From NCBI RefSeq assembly GCF_024124545.1, contig NZ_JAMXSF010000018.1:80639-144638 (forward strand): a stretch of 64,000 nt of DNA, in the 5' to 3' direction. The stretch comes from Pseudoalteromonas sp. XMcav2-N (GTDB lineage Bacteria > Pseudomonadota > Gammaproteobacteria > Enterobacterales > Alteromonadaceae). The notes under the pieces were generated by a model. The model saw only the letters and a list, made by a program, of their open reading frames with translations. It was not told where the DNA came from and made no database searches. Shown in pieces: positions 9,129-18,386 of the stretch (positions are counted from its first letter, which is position 1; every line of letters starts with the position of its first letter). Both the position numbers and the translations under genes were made by a program.

Positions 9129-9506
9129 ATGGCGTGCTTTCATTCAATCTCTGTTGATACGGAGCGAGTAAATGGTGACCTGCTCATGAGCTTTACAGCG
9201 TTGGGCAGGGTAAACCATGCTGATTATATGGCCATTAAGGCTGTAATCGACAGTGCGTTAAGAGCGGCTGTAGGGCAAAAGATCAGAGTACTGGTTGATG
9301 TGACTGAGTTTGAAGGGTGGGAGTTGCATGCTGCCTGGGACGACGTAGCATTGGCCCAGCGCCATAGTCATGACTTCTATAAGATTGCGGTGCTTGGCAA
9401 TAGCCGTTGGCAAAAGCTTGCAGCCATGGTCGGTAATTGGTTTGTAGAAGGGGAGTCCCGGTACTTTGAAGAAAAAGGGCAAGCTCTATCCTGGTTGCTA
9501 GACTGA
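9129..9506 (+). CDS. SpoIIAA-like (STAS-type) protein
   Basis: Soluble protein of about 125 residues with the alternating strand/helix pattern of SpoIIAA-like (PF11964) proteins. It shows the family's mid-segment IRVLVDVTEFEGWELHAAWDD and the closing YFEEKGQALSWL. Members are thought to bind lipophilic or membrane ligands, and the role is unknown. A GTG (9126) directly precedes the ATG (9129). The GAGGGAG ribosome site runs into both, so the exact start is uncertain. It follows lysE closely, which suggests co-transcription. Confidence 0.75.
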   Translation: MACFHSISVDTERVNGDLLMSFTALGRVNHADYMAIKAVIDSALRAAVGQKIRVLVDVTEFEGWELHAAWDDVALAQRHSHDFYKIAVLGNSRWQKLAAMVGNWFVEGESRYFEEKGQALSWLLD

Positions 9507-9577
9507 GTGGGCTGCGCTGCCAAGTAAAACGTATATAATGAAACATATAGTGGTAATGTTAAGGCTGACATAAAGTT

Positions 9578-10270
9578 ATGAATACACTTTTCATCACAGG
9601 TGCAAATCGTGGTATTGGGCTGGCGCTAGTCAAATTATATCTCGAACAAGGTTGGCGGGTGCTGGCAACCTGCAGAGCCCCACAAGCTGCCGAAGCATTG
9701 TGGCAGCTGGAGCAGCAGTTTAGTCACTTACAAATACTTGCTCTGGACATTACCAACTATGCACAGATGGCTAAGTTGTCTGGTACATTGCATGACGTAC
9801 AGATAGACTTGGTAATTAACAATGCAGGCATTTATGGACCCAAAGGCTATGCGTTTGGCGACTGTGATGTAGAGCAATGGCAACGTGTTATGGAAGTCAA
9901 TGTGATTGCACCGCTTAAATTGGCGGAGGCATTCACCCCGCAACTAAGGCTGGGTAAGTTAAAGACGTTTGCTGTACTCTCATCGAAAGTTGGCAGCATG
10001 ACCAACAACACTAAAGGGGGCGGGTATATCTATCGCAGCTCAAAGGCGGCGTTAAACTCGGTGATCAAGAGCCTTTCCAATGACCTGTTACCTGAAGGAA
10101 TAAAAACCGTGGCGCTGCATCCGGGTTGGGTTAAGACCGATATGGGTGGCCCTAATGCATTGATCTCTGCCGAAGAATCTGCGAAAGGCCTGAAACTGGT
10201 GCTGGATGAACTACACGAAGCGCAAAGCGGTGGCTTTTATGACTATCAGGGGTTAGCGATACCTTGGTAG
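9578..10270 (+). CDS. SDR family oxidoreductase (C-factor-like)
   Basis: NAD(P)-dependent short-chain dehydrogenase of 230 residues. The Rossmann motif TGANRGIG is at residues 6-13, the NNAG motif follows near residue 80, and the catalytic YRSSK (Tyr-x-x-x-Lys) is near residue 150. The length and PGWVKTDMGG segment match the C-factor/carbonyl-reductase-like subgroup. The substrate is unknown. It is a single gene with no clear operon partner. Confidence 0.9.
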   Translation: MNTLFITGANRGIGLALVKLYLEQGWRVLATCRAPQAAEALWQLEQQFSHLQILALDITNYAQMAKLSGTLHDVQIDLVINNAGIYGPKGYAFGDCDVEQWQRVMEVNVIAPLKLAEAFTPQLRLGKLKTFAVLSSKVGSMTNNTKGGGYIYRSSKAALNSVIKSLSNDLLPEGIKTVALHPGWVKTDMGGPNALISAEESAKGLKLVLDELHEAQSGGFYDYQGLAIPW

Positions 10271-10411
10271 CAAATATCTCTGGTTTAATTTCTAGGCATA
10301 GAAGTGGAGTAATGCTGCGATGTTTGAATTGGCCTCACAGAAAGACCTTTTTGTAACATGAATTAAAAGTAGCTGGGCTTAATGAGCGCCAGCTACCGAC
10401 ACTAGATAATG

Positions 10412-10561
10412 TTACTCAAATTTATCCTGACATGGGCTTGAACCAGGACAAGTCCAGCTTGTCGTGCCTGTTCCGCCAGCAACATGTGGTGTGTTTTTCT
10501 CTGCATGCAGCAGTTGTTTATGAGATAAGCTTTTTAGTGGTTTTTTGTTTAGTTTTAACAT
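10412..10561 (-). CDS. Small RiPP-like precursor peptide with VAGG leader
   Basis: A 49-residue peptide. I chose the inner ATG at 10561 because GGAGGTG lies 8 bases upstream, a near-ideal ribosome site. A longer frame to 10648 lacks one. The first 30 residues (MLKLNKKPLKSLS... ending HVAGG) form a basic, leader-like segment. The rest is a short Gly/Ser/Thr region with two cysteines (TSWTCPGSSPCQDKFE). The leader closely matches the broken peptide gene at 20300-20520. Many Pseudoalteromonas genomes carry such peptides, often annotated as lanthipeptide-like. No modifying enzyme is in the window. A possible promoter (TTGACC, minus strand, 10643-10648) precedes it. Confidence 0.65.
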   Translation of the reverse strand: MLKLNKKPLKSLSHKQLLHAEKNTPHVAGGTGTTSWTCPGSSPCQDKFE

Positions 10562-10654
10562 TGTTATTTCACCTCCAAATGGTTTTTGTGTTTTCCTTAG
10601 CGAAAAAACTTCGCAATTCACATTAACCTTATATTGATGCTTGGTCAATAATTG

Positions 10655-11989
10655 TTATGAAAACTTATCCTGCACTTGCGCCAGGTGATAGTAACCCAGC
10701 TGACCAAGGCGGCGAAGCTGAGGAAAGGGTATCCTGGGTAGAGGCTGCTGATATAAGGGTAGGTCGGGCACTTTGTCTTTCATTGCTAGTTGCGCCAGTC
10801 TGTACGCTGCCTGTGAGCTAAACGATACACCTGAGCCACAGTAACCCAAAATATATCCAACATTATCCTCAAAAAAGACATGCGGCATATCATCCAGCGC
10901 TGCTGCAATATAACCATGCCAGTGGTAGTCATGATTAATTCCCGATAAACAGGGAAAGCATGCCGAAAGTGCGGTTTTGAGGTGGTTCAGGTATTTGGCT
11001 TTGTTCTGATCCTTTGCAAACACTGCACCTCTGCCGCCAAAGAGCAGGCGGTTGTCAGGTAGCAGCCTGTAATAGTATTTCAGCCTGCGCGTATCCATTA
11101 CTACCTGGTGTGTTTGCAGACCACTTTGCACCAGCTCTTGTTCGCTCAGAGGACGAGTTACGAAAATGCTGCTGAGAATGGGCAAATAGCGGTTATCGAT
11201 AAGCGGATGGCTGTGTTTGTTGTTATAAGCATTTCCAGTATAAAGCAGCTTATCTGCACTTATTTCCTGATCGTTTACACTCAGCGTGTGGCGCTGACCG
11301 TGTTTAACCTTGCTGACCAGGCTCTGTTCAAACAAGGTAACACCAGCTTTAATAGCCATGTCACGATAGCCAAGCAGGAGCTTGAGCGGATGCAAACCAA
11401 AGCCATTTTCATAGCGTATAGCACCATGAGCGTGGTGATTCAGCATAAACTGCGTATCAAGTTCTGCCTTGCTGAGCAGTTGGCTGCTTTCACCGCCAAA
11501 ATTATCTGAGATAAACCGCGCAGCACTTTGCAAGTTGGCATATGCCTGAGCATTATGCGCTATTTTCAGATAACCCGATGCCTGTGCGTCACAGTCAATT
11601 TTGTGTTCATCAATGAGTGATCTGACTCGGTTGACGCCACCCTGAAACTCATCGTAAATACCACGGCTAACATCTAGCCCCCAACGTTTAGCGTAATCAG
11701 GGTAGCCAAGACGTCCTGAGCCGGGCAGTGCAAACCCTGCATTACGCGCACTGGCGCCAAAGCCAACCTGGTTGGCTTCCAGTACACACACTTTTTGCTG
11801 ATAGTTTTTGGCCAGATAGTAAGCACTTAATAACCCACTAAATCCGCCACCAATGACAGCTACATCAAAGTGCTCAGATGTTTCGGGTGCGGGGTTTGCT
11901 GTTGGCAGGGACTGTGTTGCGGCCCAGTAACTTGGCGCGAAATCCTGACCCTGACAATGGGCTGCACTTAGGGGATCGAAAGTTTGCAT
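10655..11989 (-). CDS. FAD-dependent amine/amino-acid oxidase (DAO family)
   Basis: Flavoprotein of 444 residues in the D-amino-acid oxidase family, close in layout to gamma-glutamylputrescine oxidase. The N-terminal dinucleotide-binding motif is VIGGGFSGLLSAYYLA (about residues 45-60). A C-terminal HGYIAAALDDMPHV...GYCGSGVSFSS region contacts FAD. It probably oxidises an amine or amino acid, giving an imine, H2O2 and eventually ammonia. Its ATG overlaps the stop of the upstream GNAT gene by one base (TGATG), so the two are translationally coupled. Confidence 0.88.
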   Translation of the reverse strand: MQTFDPLSAAHCQGQDFAPSYWAATQSLPTANPAPETSEHFDVAVIGGGFSGLLSAYYLAKNYQQKVCVLEANQVGFGASARNAGFALPGSGRLGYPDYAKRWGLDVSRGIYDEFQGGVNRVRSLIDEHKIDCDAQASGYLKIAHNAQAYANLQSAARFISDNFGGESSQLLSKAELDTQFMLNHHAHGAIRYENGFGLHPLKLLLGYRDMAIKAGVTLFEQSLVSKVKHGQRHTLSVNDQEISADKLLYTGNAYNNKHSHPLIDNRYLPILSSIFVTRPLSEQELVQSGLQTHQVVMDTRRLKYYYRLLPDNRLLFGGRGAVFAKDQNKAKYLNHLKTALSACFPCLSGINHDYHWHGYIAAALDDMPHVFFEDNVGYILGYCGSGVSFSSQAAYRLAQLAMKDKVPDLPLYQQPLPRIPFPQLRRLGQLGYYHLAQVQDKFS

Positions 11990-12549
11990 CAGAACTCCAA
12001 TACCATTTCAGCAGCCTGGCAATGGCATTCAGTGTCGCAAAGCGTGCAGCGATACCCCTCGTATAAGGTCAGATCTAACCAGCGATCATCGTGAACTTTA
12101 ACGAGCTTTCCACCCGCTTTAGTGAAATATTTCACGGCTCCGTTGCCCGGGCTTTGCATCCACAGATGGGAGACCCCGGCTTGTGCGCCTTGTTGTTTCA
12201 ATACCTCGACAGATGCGTTGAGTAACTTAGGTCCAATCCCTTGTCCCTGCGCCTCGGGGTGAATGGCAATACACTTAAAGTATGCCATGTGCTCCTCATC
12301 AACTGGCCACAGTGCAGGTGAGCACCACTTGTCGACAGGCCACTGACCTGCGCTAAAGGAAGTTCGGAACCCAACCACTTGTTGCGACTCGTCGAGCGCC
12401 ACAAATGAGGCATTCAAATCACCTTTTGTGCCCCGTTGGTGCATCATTTTTATACCCGCCATATCGAGGTAATTGTCCCCGTGGACCAGATTGCCGAGGT
12501 CGATGACTGCCTGATAATGGGAGGTATCGAGAGGAAGGATAGAAATCAT
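11989..12549 (-). CDS. GNAT family N-acetyltransferase
   Basis: Acetyl-CoA-dependent acyltransferase of 186 residues. The coenzyme-A loop is HPEAQGQGIGPKLL (about residues 100-115). A cysteine-rich tail (CTLCDTECHCQ) near the C-terminus could bind a metal and is unusual for the family. It is first in a leftward pair with the FAD oxidase (one-base overlap), suggesting a joint role in amine metabolism. The substrate is unknown. Confidence 0.88.
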   Translation of the reverse strand: MISILPLDTSHYQAVIDLGNLVHGDNYLDMAGIKMMHQRGTKGDLNASFVALDESQQVVGFRTSFSAGQWPVDKWCSPALWPVDEEHMAYFKCIAIHPEAQGQGIGPKLLNASVEVLKQQGAQAGVSHLWMQSPGNGAVKYFTKAGGKLVKVHDDRWLDLTLYEGYRCTLCDTECHCQAAEMVLEF

Positions 12550-12628
12550 GCGCTACTGCCTAGTGTCATTTACTGAGTTGTCATTTTGCAGCATTTATTA
12601 ATTGAAAACAAAGGCGTTCAAAAAAAAC

Positions 12629-12645
12629 TGTACATAATAGGTACA
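12629..12645. promoter_or_regulatory. Operator-like inverted repeat TGTAC-N7-GTACA
   Basis: An inverted repeat with 5-base arms lies in the divergent spacer between the GNAT gene and the chitinase gene. It could bind a dimeric regulator for either gene. No regulator can be named. Confidence 0.3.
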
Positions 12646-12846
12646 AAATTAGTGTGTTTTATGTTCATTTGCCGTTGACAGCGATGTCATCTTGGTAATA
12701 ATTGTGACAGTGGTGTGTCTGAATGATGGTTGCGTACGCTGCAATTATCTGTGATGACGTACTGTTAAACAGAACGAGAACAACATAATTCAGGGCGCGA
12801 TATGACTTTCGCACCCTGAGCCACAACAACATGTAAAGGATGTCCT

Positions 12847-14289
12847 ATGAAAAAACTTAACTCCGTTTGCCTGGCGGTTATGGCGTGTATCAGCACGCCC
12901 GCACTGGCACTCAATGTTCAGCCAGATCCGAACAACTCAGGTGCTTATCTACTGGATCGAACCGGGCTTCAGGCAGCCGAAGCTGCGCTGACCTCAAACC
13001 CAATGTATAGCGTGTGGGCACAGGCACTAAAAACCCGCAGCAATACCGTGGTTGACGCCATTGTGCCTGGTGCTGCCTCTAACCCCGAAAACGTCAAGCG
13101 CGTAGAGCGGGTATTTGGCCAGAGTGAGTGGAATTTTCTAACCCAAATGGCTGCACCTGAATACACTTATACGCGCTTTTTGCGTGCTATAGGCAAGTTT
13201 CCGGCGTTTTGTGGTGACTATACAGATGGTCGCAATGCGGACGCCATTTGTAAAAAATCAATTGTTACCGCGTTTGCACATTTTGCACAGGAAACAGGGG
13301 GCCACATTGCCAAAGACAATGTCTCGGATAACCCACTGCGACTGGAAGAGTGGCAGCAAGCCCTGGTGCATGTGAGAGAAATGGGCTGGTCTGAAGGGCA
13401 ACCTGGCTATACTACAGGGTGTGGTCAGAATGACTGGCAAAACCGGCGCTGGCCTTGTGCAGACGGGCAAGGGTATTTTGGTCGCGGCGCTAAACAGCTG
13501 TCTTACCATTTTAACTATGGCATGTTCTCTGAAGCCATGTTTGATGGTGATGCGACTGTACTGCTGAATAACCCAGCCCTGGTTGCTGATTCCTGGCTCA
13601 ACCTGGCCTCTGCAATTTGGTTTTTCCTGACCCCTCAGGCACCGAAACCGGCAATGCTACATGTGATTGACCGTACTTGGGTGCCGTCTCAGACTGAGCT
13701 GAATGCCGGTATTGGCTACGGCTTTGGGACCACAATCAACGTCATTAATGGCGGGATCGAATGCGGTGAGCACAACAAGAATAAAGGCCAGCCAGTCAAT
13801 CGCATTCGCTATTGGGAAGGGTTGTCGCATTATTACAACATTCCGGTCGAAAGCGATGAAGAAAATACTTGCTGGCAACAAACACCCTTCGGCAGTTTGA
13901 ATCTGGATGGTGCCGGTGAAGTGCTTTACACCAACTGGGAAGCAAACTGGGAATACTATGCTGACCGTCCGGGTGGGTTCTCGTTTGAATGTAAGCTGGT
14001 GGGCTATCAGACCGCTTATTCCGCACTTGTTGAAGGCGATTATGAAAAATGCGTGACCAACTTCTATGGGTCACACACAGGATGGCCGGTTGTCACAGTG
14101 GTTGATAACTTGCCGCCGCCAGATGACAAACCTCCGGTTGATAATGTTGCTGCATGGGAAGCGAATAAGGTTTACCTCAAAGGCGATAAAGCCAGCTTTA
14201 ATGGGAAAGTGTATGTTGCGAAGTGGTGGACTCGCGGTGATGAGCCAAACGGCACTGGGCCTTGGGAGCTGGCACCGGCAGCACAATAA
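12847..14289 (+). CDS. GH19 chitinase with C-terminal chitin-binding module
   Basis: Secreted enzyme of 480 residues that hydrolyses chitin. A signal peptide ends at about ISTPALA (residue 22). The GH19 domain covers roughly residues 60-380: the catalytic glutamate is in HFAQETGGH, and GYFGRGAKQLSYHFNYG is the family's substrate-cleft signature. After a Pro/Asp linker (NLPPPDDKPP) the last 45 residues are a CBM5/12 chitin-binding module (WEANKVYLKGDKASFNGKVY). AAAGGA precedes the start. It stands alone, with its own terminator. Confidence 0.93.
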   Translation: MKKLNSVCLAVMACISTPALALNVQPDPNNSGAYLLDRTGLQAAEAALTSNPMYSVWAQALKTRSNTVVDAIVPGAASNPENVKRVERVFGQSEWNFLTQMAAPEYTYTRFLRAIGKFPAFCGDYTDGRNADAICKKSIVTAFAHFAQETGGHIAKDNVSDNPLRLEEWQQALVHVREMGWSEGQPGYTTGCGQNDWQNRRWPCADGQGYFGRGAKQLSYHFNYGMFSEAMFDGDATVLLNNPALVADSWLNLASAIWFFLTPQAPKPAMLHVIDRTWVPSQTELNAGIGYGFGTTINVINGGIECGEHNKNKGQPVNRIRYWEGLSHYYNIPVESDEENTCWQQTPFGSLNLDGAGEVLYTNWEANWEYYADRPGGFSFECKLVGYQTAYSALVEGDYEKCVTNFYGSHTGWPVVTVVDNLPPPDDKPPVDNVAAWEANKVYLKGDKASFNGKVYVAKWWTRGDEPNGTGPWELAPAAQ

Positions 14290-14338
14290 GTTACTCCTGG
14301 TTTTTCCTGTTAAGAGTCAACCTAGCCCATTTACCGTA

Positions 14339-14371
14339 AGTGGCCTTTGTATCTAGCAAAGGCCACTTTTA
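14339..14371 (+). terminator. Rho-independent terminator after the GH19 gene
   Basis: AGTGGCCTTTG (14339-14349), loop TATCTAG, CAAAGGCCACT (14357-14367) followed by TTTTAT. An 11-bp perfect stem. The rest of the 14290-14615 gap shows nothing further. Confidence 0.85.
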
Positions 14372-14615
14372 TTAATAGCGCAGTCTGCTTAACTGCTTCA
14401 TTACTTCCTTGGTTTCATGAGGTGCCATATAGTTCTCAGGTGCTGAATACCATACTATCATCGTGCTAATTAGCGAGGGGTATTATTCGAACAGCTTCCG
14501 TCTGAGTATCTACTTTTGAAAGTTGGTAATGTAATGTATAGTTGAATACGTTTCATCAGTTTACAAGCAATGCCCTAGAGTGCTGATCGGCGGCGTTTAC
14601 ACACAAGAATAGAAA

Positions 14616-15164
14616 ATGGGAAGCACATCTTTGATTAGAGAAAACTACTTTAATAAAAGAGCTTCCCTGCATTGCGTTGCAATTGCTGTGATTTATCTGG
14701 TTTTAGATATTAAATTATTGCTCTATGGAGAGAGTCAAACCCTGAGCTTTGAAATTTTGTTCAATGTTAAGGTGTTCGTGTGTTTTCTGTACTTGCTATG
14801 CTCAGAGAAGATAACAGGATATTTTGAGCAAGAGGATAATCTGCCGTTAGACTTTACGCTTCATATGACTGCATTTTTATTTATGCTTTGGCTCATGATC
14901 GTGCCCGGAATTTTTGGTATCGCTTTTTCAATGTATTTTGGGGGTGTCCTGATAATACTGTTGATAGGGTCAGTACCTATATTGTTTGAGGTTATAAAGT
15001 GCAGAGAAGTTAACCATGTTAGCTTTGGTCTCGTGTGTTTAGAGTTGCTAATTAAAGCAGCCTTTGTCTTCTGTGCTATCGTTATTTTGATGTATCTCGT
15101 ATCTGGCAATTGGTCATGGGAAATCAGGCCGATCCACACACTGATTAAAAATCACTATTTATGA
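14616..15164 (+). CDS. Hypothetical integral membrane protein
   Basis: A 182-residue protein with about five hydrophobic segments (around residues 18-38, 45-62, 82-105, 108-125 and 140-162), separated by short charged loops. I do not recognise a family. The start is an ATG without a strong Shine-Dalgarno. It is low in GC compared with the metabolic genes nearby and is followed by a 500-base stretch with apparent remnants, which suggests an accessory locus. Confidence 0.6.
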   Translation: MGSTSLIRENYFNKRASLHCVAIAVIYLVLDIKLLLYGESQTLSFEILFNVKVFVCFLYLLCSEKITGYFEQEDNLPLDFTLHMTAFLFMLWLMIVPGIFGIAFSMYFGGVLIILLIGSVPILFEVIKCREVNHVSFGLVCLELLIKAAFVFCAIVILMYLVSGNWSWEIRPIHTLIKNHYL

Positions 15165-15673
15165 CTTAAAATCAAGGTGGTAGAGAAGTTTTATCTCAGC
15201 ACTTATCTTACAGGAGTTTGTCTCAGGTGTGTTAGTGTGCTTTCTTAAAATTTTCTAATGGTTTGAGGATTGTTAAGGGTTATTTGACTGGTGAAATAGA
15301 GACAAAATATAAGGTTTTGAGTTTTGAACATGATGGAATGGAATTCGTTCTGGCCGTTTCTTTCAAAGCTGCCATATTTCTATTTTTAGTCGTGGTGGCT
15401 TGTAAGCCTGATCTAATAGTGAAAGATAAATTTTAACGAGACAATTAAAGTAATGCGGGTGAGCGGCATTTTTATGAAACCGCGTGTGTCAGCGAGCTTT
15501 TTTCTAATAAAATAAAGCAGTTTTAGGGGTCTGTATAGCTGTAACCAAGTGCTTATGGTTGTGCTTGGATTATTGAAGAAAAGCCTGATTTACTGTCAGA
15601 GAACAGTTCGCGCAAGGTGCATCAATCTTACAGTTAAATGAGCAACCATTAAACTTAGATGTAAGTCCGCACT
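15165..15673. other. Gene-poor stretch with a possible coding remnant
   Basis: From about 15242 to 15436 one plus-strand frame stays open for about 65 codons and ends TAA at 15434-15436. It encodes a hydrophobic segment (FKAAIFLFLVVVACKP) but has only a late ATG (15338) and no good ribosome site. It may be a decayed membrane or lipoprotein gene. The rest shows nothing I can support. Confidence 0.3.
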
Positions 15674-16087
15674 CTACCAAAATAACTCTTTAAACTGATC
15701 CCACAGGCCCAGCGACTCATTGGCAAAAATATCTATACCTAACCAGGATTTAAGCAGATAAAGAACAACGAGTATAATACCCAACAAGATCATGGCAACA
15801 ACTAATAAGGTAATCAAAAACATAATTGCTGCTGTGACTCTTTCTGTGTGGCTCAGGCGACGTTTGTTCACCCCACCCAGAAAGACAAAATAAAAGCTCC
15901 AGGGTAAAAAGGGTAACGCCAGAGTGGGTCTGAAATCTATTTTATGATTGTTCCAGTCCCGGGTATTGATTGCTTTTTGCAGAGCTTTGCGTTGTTTATA
16001 AGTAAAGCTTGCTGCAATCTCAGGGTCCATTTTGCCAAGGAGCTGCTTAACATGAGCATGTCGTTGGTCGGATTTATTCACCGTCAT
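15674..16087 (-). CDS. Hypothetical membrane protein
   Basis: A 137-residue protein. The N-terminal half is soluble and basic (KQLLGKMDPEIAASFTYKQRKALQKAI). Two or three hydrophobic segments follow (LPFLPWSFYFVFLGG, then MFLITLLVVAMILLGIILVV). The C-terminal tail is short and Trp/Phe-rich. I do not recognise a named function. It is transcribed away from the DUF6058 gene across a 384-base spacer. Confidence 0.65.
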   Translation of the reverse strand: MTVNKSDQRHAHVKQLLGKMDPEIAASFTYKQRKALQKAINTRDWNNHKIDFRPTLALPFLPWSFYFVFLGGVNKRRLSHTERVTAAIMFLITLLVVAMILLGIILVVLYLLKSWLGIDIFANESLGLWDQFKELFW

Positions 16088-16471
16088 ACAGCCTCCTTAG
16101 CCATTGAGTCATGTCAGTATTGAGACGGCAACAGGTTTGACGTGCGTACTCACCCCAAAAGACTTGCCAAGCTTTCTCTAAGTTTAGCGCTTTAAGCTCT
16201 GCTATCAATAGCTACGGCCAATCTATCGCGGTATTGCCTAATCGTGCCTGTCATGTCTCAAACTTGGGTTGGTGGTTGTAAGTTAATAACAGCATTGGCC
16301 GTGACTATATCCGATTTTCATCCAGCCATAGTTCGATCACCATCGAAGCATGGTCTGAGTCATTTTGTAGACTGTCAAAAAGCTCGGTGGTTATGACGCT
16401 TTCACTTCGCTGATCAGTTGAGTTTCATTGCATAAAATACAGCCCGTTTGAACACTTGCTTACGAGGCTAA
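16088..16471. other. Divergent intergenic region
   Basis: A 384-base spacer between the leftward membrane protein and the rightward DUF6058 gene. It should hold both promoters, but I see no strong promoter match, operator or RNA gene. Confidence 0.4.
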
Positions 16472-17200
16472 TTGAGGCACAAAGGAGTAATGACATTGGT
16501 ACTGTTTAAATACCTCGATACCACATTTTACACGACACAAAAGTTGCTTGAGATAGCAGATATTTCTGACCAAATGCTCAAAGCACTCCAAGATAACAAA
16601 TTGATGCCCAGAGCTTCTTATACGCTTAGTCTCAACTTAAACTGTGATTCGTTCTTTGGTCATTTTAAAGAAAATCATACACTGGAGTATTACGCGAAGG
16701 GCTACGCGCTGTGGTTGAATGCTATTAGAAAGGAACAAAATAAAGCACAGGCCTATGAGATATTTTCTGCCCGTTACCGAAATATGCTTACCCGACTTAA
16801 TTGTCTTGGATATAGTTCAAATCACCCTAAGTTAACGACCTTTCTTTCTGATCATATTGCACAAGAGTGGCAACACTTTTTAGATGGCACTTATGGCTTG
16901 TGCACTTGCACTGGTTTGCCAGAAGACATCGCTGCTAAAGAGTTTGCCATTATCAAAATAAACGAGCTTTGTGACCTGAAAAAGTTGGGCCAAGCAGACC
17001 GTGAAGTTTTAACTTTTGCCGTTAATTTACTAGATGGTGTGAGTGCTCCATTTGCCCCGCACGAGCGGGACAGAAGCTCAAGGCGTCGTTTCGTTGATGA
17101 CGTGAGGGAAAAATATGGCCTCACAGCCAGCCCCATATCTTTGAATGCTGGTATGAAGCCAGACCAAAATTCCAGTACGGGTTGCTGCGACAATTGGTAA
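16472..17200 (+). CDS. DUF6058 family protein (natural-product-associated)
   Basis: A 220-240-residue soluble protein. The C-terminal half has the pattern I associate with DUF6058: LCTCTGLPEDIAAKEFAI, an INEL helix, then SAPFAPHERDRSSRRRFVDDVREKYG. Such proteins are common in marine gammaproteobacteria, often near natural-product genes; the activity is unknown. The start is ambiguous: TTG at 16472 (GAGG upstream), ATG at 16490 (only 2 bases after AAAGGAG) or TTG at 16496 (8 bases after AAAGGAG, the best spacing). Here it has no biosynthetic neighbours. Confidence 0.78.
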   Translation: MRHKGVMTLVLFKYLDTTFYTTQKLLEIADISDQMLKALQDNKLMPRASYTLSLNLNCDSFFGHFKENHTLEYYAKGYALWLNAIRKEQNKAQAYEIFSARYRNMLTRLNCLGYSSNHPKLTTFLSDHIAQEWQHFLDGTYGLCTCTGLPEDIAAKEFAIIKINELCDLKKLGQADREVLTFAVNLLDGVSAPFAPHERDRSSRRRFVDDVREKYGLTASPISLNAGMKPDQNSSTGCCDNW

Positions 17201-17224
17201 TTGCACGGTGTGCTAGGATTGTTT

Positions 17225-18076
17225 TTACCGCTTGACGGCCCAGGCGGTAAACAGCCCGGCACTGATAAACATAAACAAGCTGTAGATGCTTGGTGCTATA
17301 GACATCACTTCATTGCCCAACAGACCGGTAGTTACCAAAAGGGCGAGAGTGCCATTTTGTAGGCCAACCTCAAGGGTAATGGTGCGGGTCTGTGTATCGC
17401 TTCGCAATAAAATACGCGCGACCAAAAACCCCATAATCATAGAAATCAGGTTTAAGGTGATCACAGAAGGACCCGCCTTGATCAGGTAATCAACCAACTT
17501 ATCGCCCAGTTGAATACAAATACTGACTATCACCAGAAGCAATACTACGACTGAAAACCAGCTGATATAGGGGCTGGCTGATTTAGCAAAGCGATGCCAC
17601 TTTGCATTGACAGCCATGCCAACCAGAACTGGCAGAACACCAACCACAATAAGCTGCAACCAGGCCTTTAAAATAGGGAACTCAATCAGGGTATCGTTTT
17701 GCCCATAATATCCGATTGCCCATGCAGCCAAAAATGGCAAACTAAATGGGGTGATAAACCCTATCACGGCAGTTAAAGATACCGACAGACCGACATCCCC
17801 TTTGGCCAGATACGAATAGAGGTTGGAGGTTGTCCCACCCGGGCATAAAGCCAGAATAAATAAGCCAATTGCCAGCTCTCCTGTAAGCCCTGTGATCGCA
17901 ATAACAGCAATGGCAAGCAAGGGAAGTAGAATCAGCTGACACAGTGCCCCGATGAAAAAGCTTTTGGGTTGCAAAAACACGCGCTGAAAGTCTGCCATTT
18001 TCAGGCTAAGGCCCACGCCAGCCATAATAAATATCAGTGCGACAGGTAAGCCGATTTCGATCAATGCAGATGGCAT
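17225..18076 (-). CDS. Bile acid:sodium symporter (BASS/SBF) family transporter
   Basis: Inner-membrane protein of 283 residues with nine or ten hydrophobic segments. The family signature ALCPGGTTSNLYSYLAKGD lies about residues 80-98, where Na-binding and substrate-crossing residues sit. Bacterial members carry organic anions such as pantoate or pyruvate; the substrate is not evident here. AAGGACAAAGAC precedes the ATG. Single gene, convergent with DUF6058. Confidence 0.9.
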   Translation of the reverse strand: MPSALIEIGLPVALIFIMAGVGLSLKMADFQRVFLQPKSFFIGALCQLILLPLLAIAVIAITGLTGELAIGLFILALCPGGTTSNLYSYLAKGDVGLSVSLTAVIGFITPFSLPFLAAWAIGYYGQNDTLIEFPILKAWLQLIVVGVLPVLVGMAVNAKWHRFAKSASPYISWFSVVVLLLVIVSICIQLGDKLVDYLIKAGPSVITLNLISMIMGFLVARILLRSDTQTRTITLEVGLQNGTLALLVTTGLLGNEVMSIAPSIYSLFMFISAGLFTAWAVKR

Positions 18077-18256
18077 GTCTTTGTCCTTGTTGTGCCCCGT
18101 TCAGTTAATCTTAGCAAGCGCAACAGCGCATCGTCACATTCATTTTTTATCAATGGCGTCGAGGCACCCGTTGTGTCAACAAGATAGCATGTCTTTTTTA
18201 CGGTGATGTGATAGGGCTAAGCCAGTTTTACCGGGCTTTGCTAAACGCGGCTGGAG

Positions 18257-18300
18257 CACATAAAACAAAACGGCCAGTCGTTGTGCGATCTGGCCGTCTT
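18257..18300 (-). terminator. Terminator of the lipoprotein gene
   Basis: ACGGCCAG (18270-18277) pairs with CTGGCCGT (18290-18297). Read leftward, the stem is followed by TTTGTTTTA, so it fits as the end of the leftward lipoprotein gene. It is less convincing rightward (CTTTAT). It lies in the 18077-18386 gap, which holds nothing else I can identify. Confidence 0.7.
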
Positions 18301-18386
18301 TATCCCGTCATTAGTGTGTCGTGTTCATTTAATCAGCAACCCTGTTGGTGTCGGGAAATGTCATGTATTTTGGTGCAGTTAGACAA

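Noticed and set aside
10562..10648. Longer version of the VAGG-leader peptide
   Set aside because: The inner ATG at 10561 has GGAGGTG 8 bases upstream, and the leader then matches the other peptide gene from its first residue.
10412..12549. A complete RiPP cluster formed by GNAT, FAD oxidase and the VAGG peptide
   Set aside because: The peptide may have its own promoter and neither enzyme belongs to a known RiPP-modifying family; proximity alone is too weak to call a cluster.
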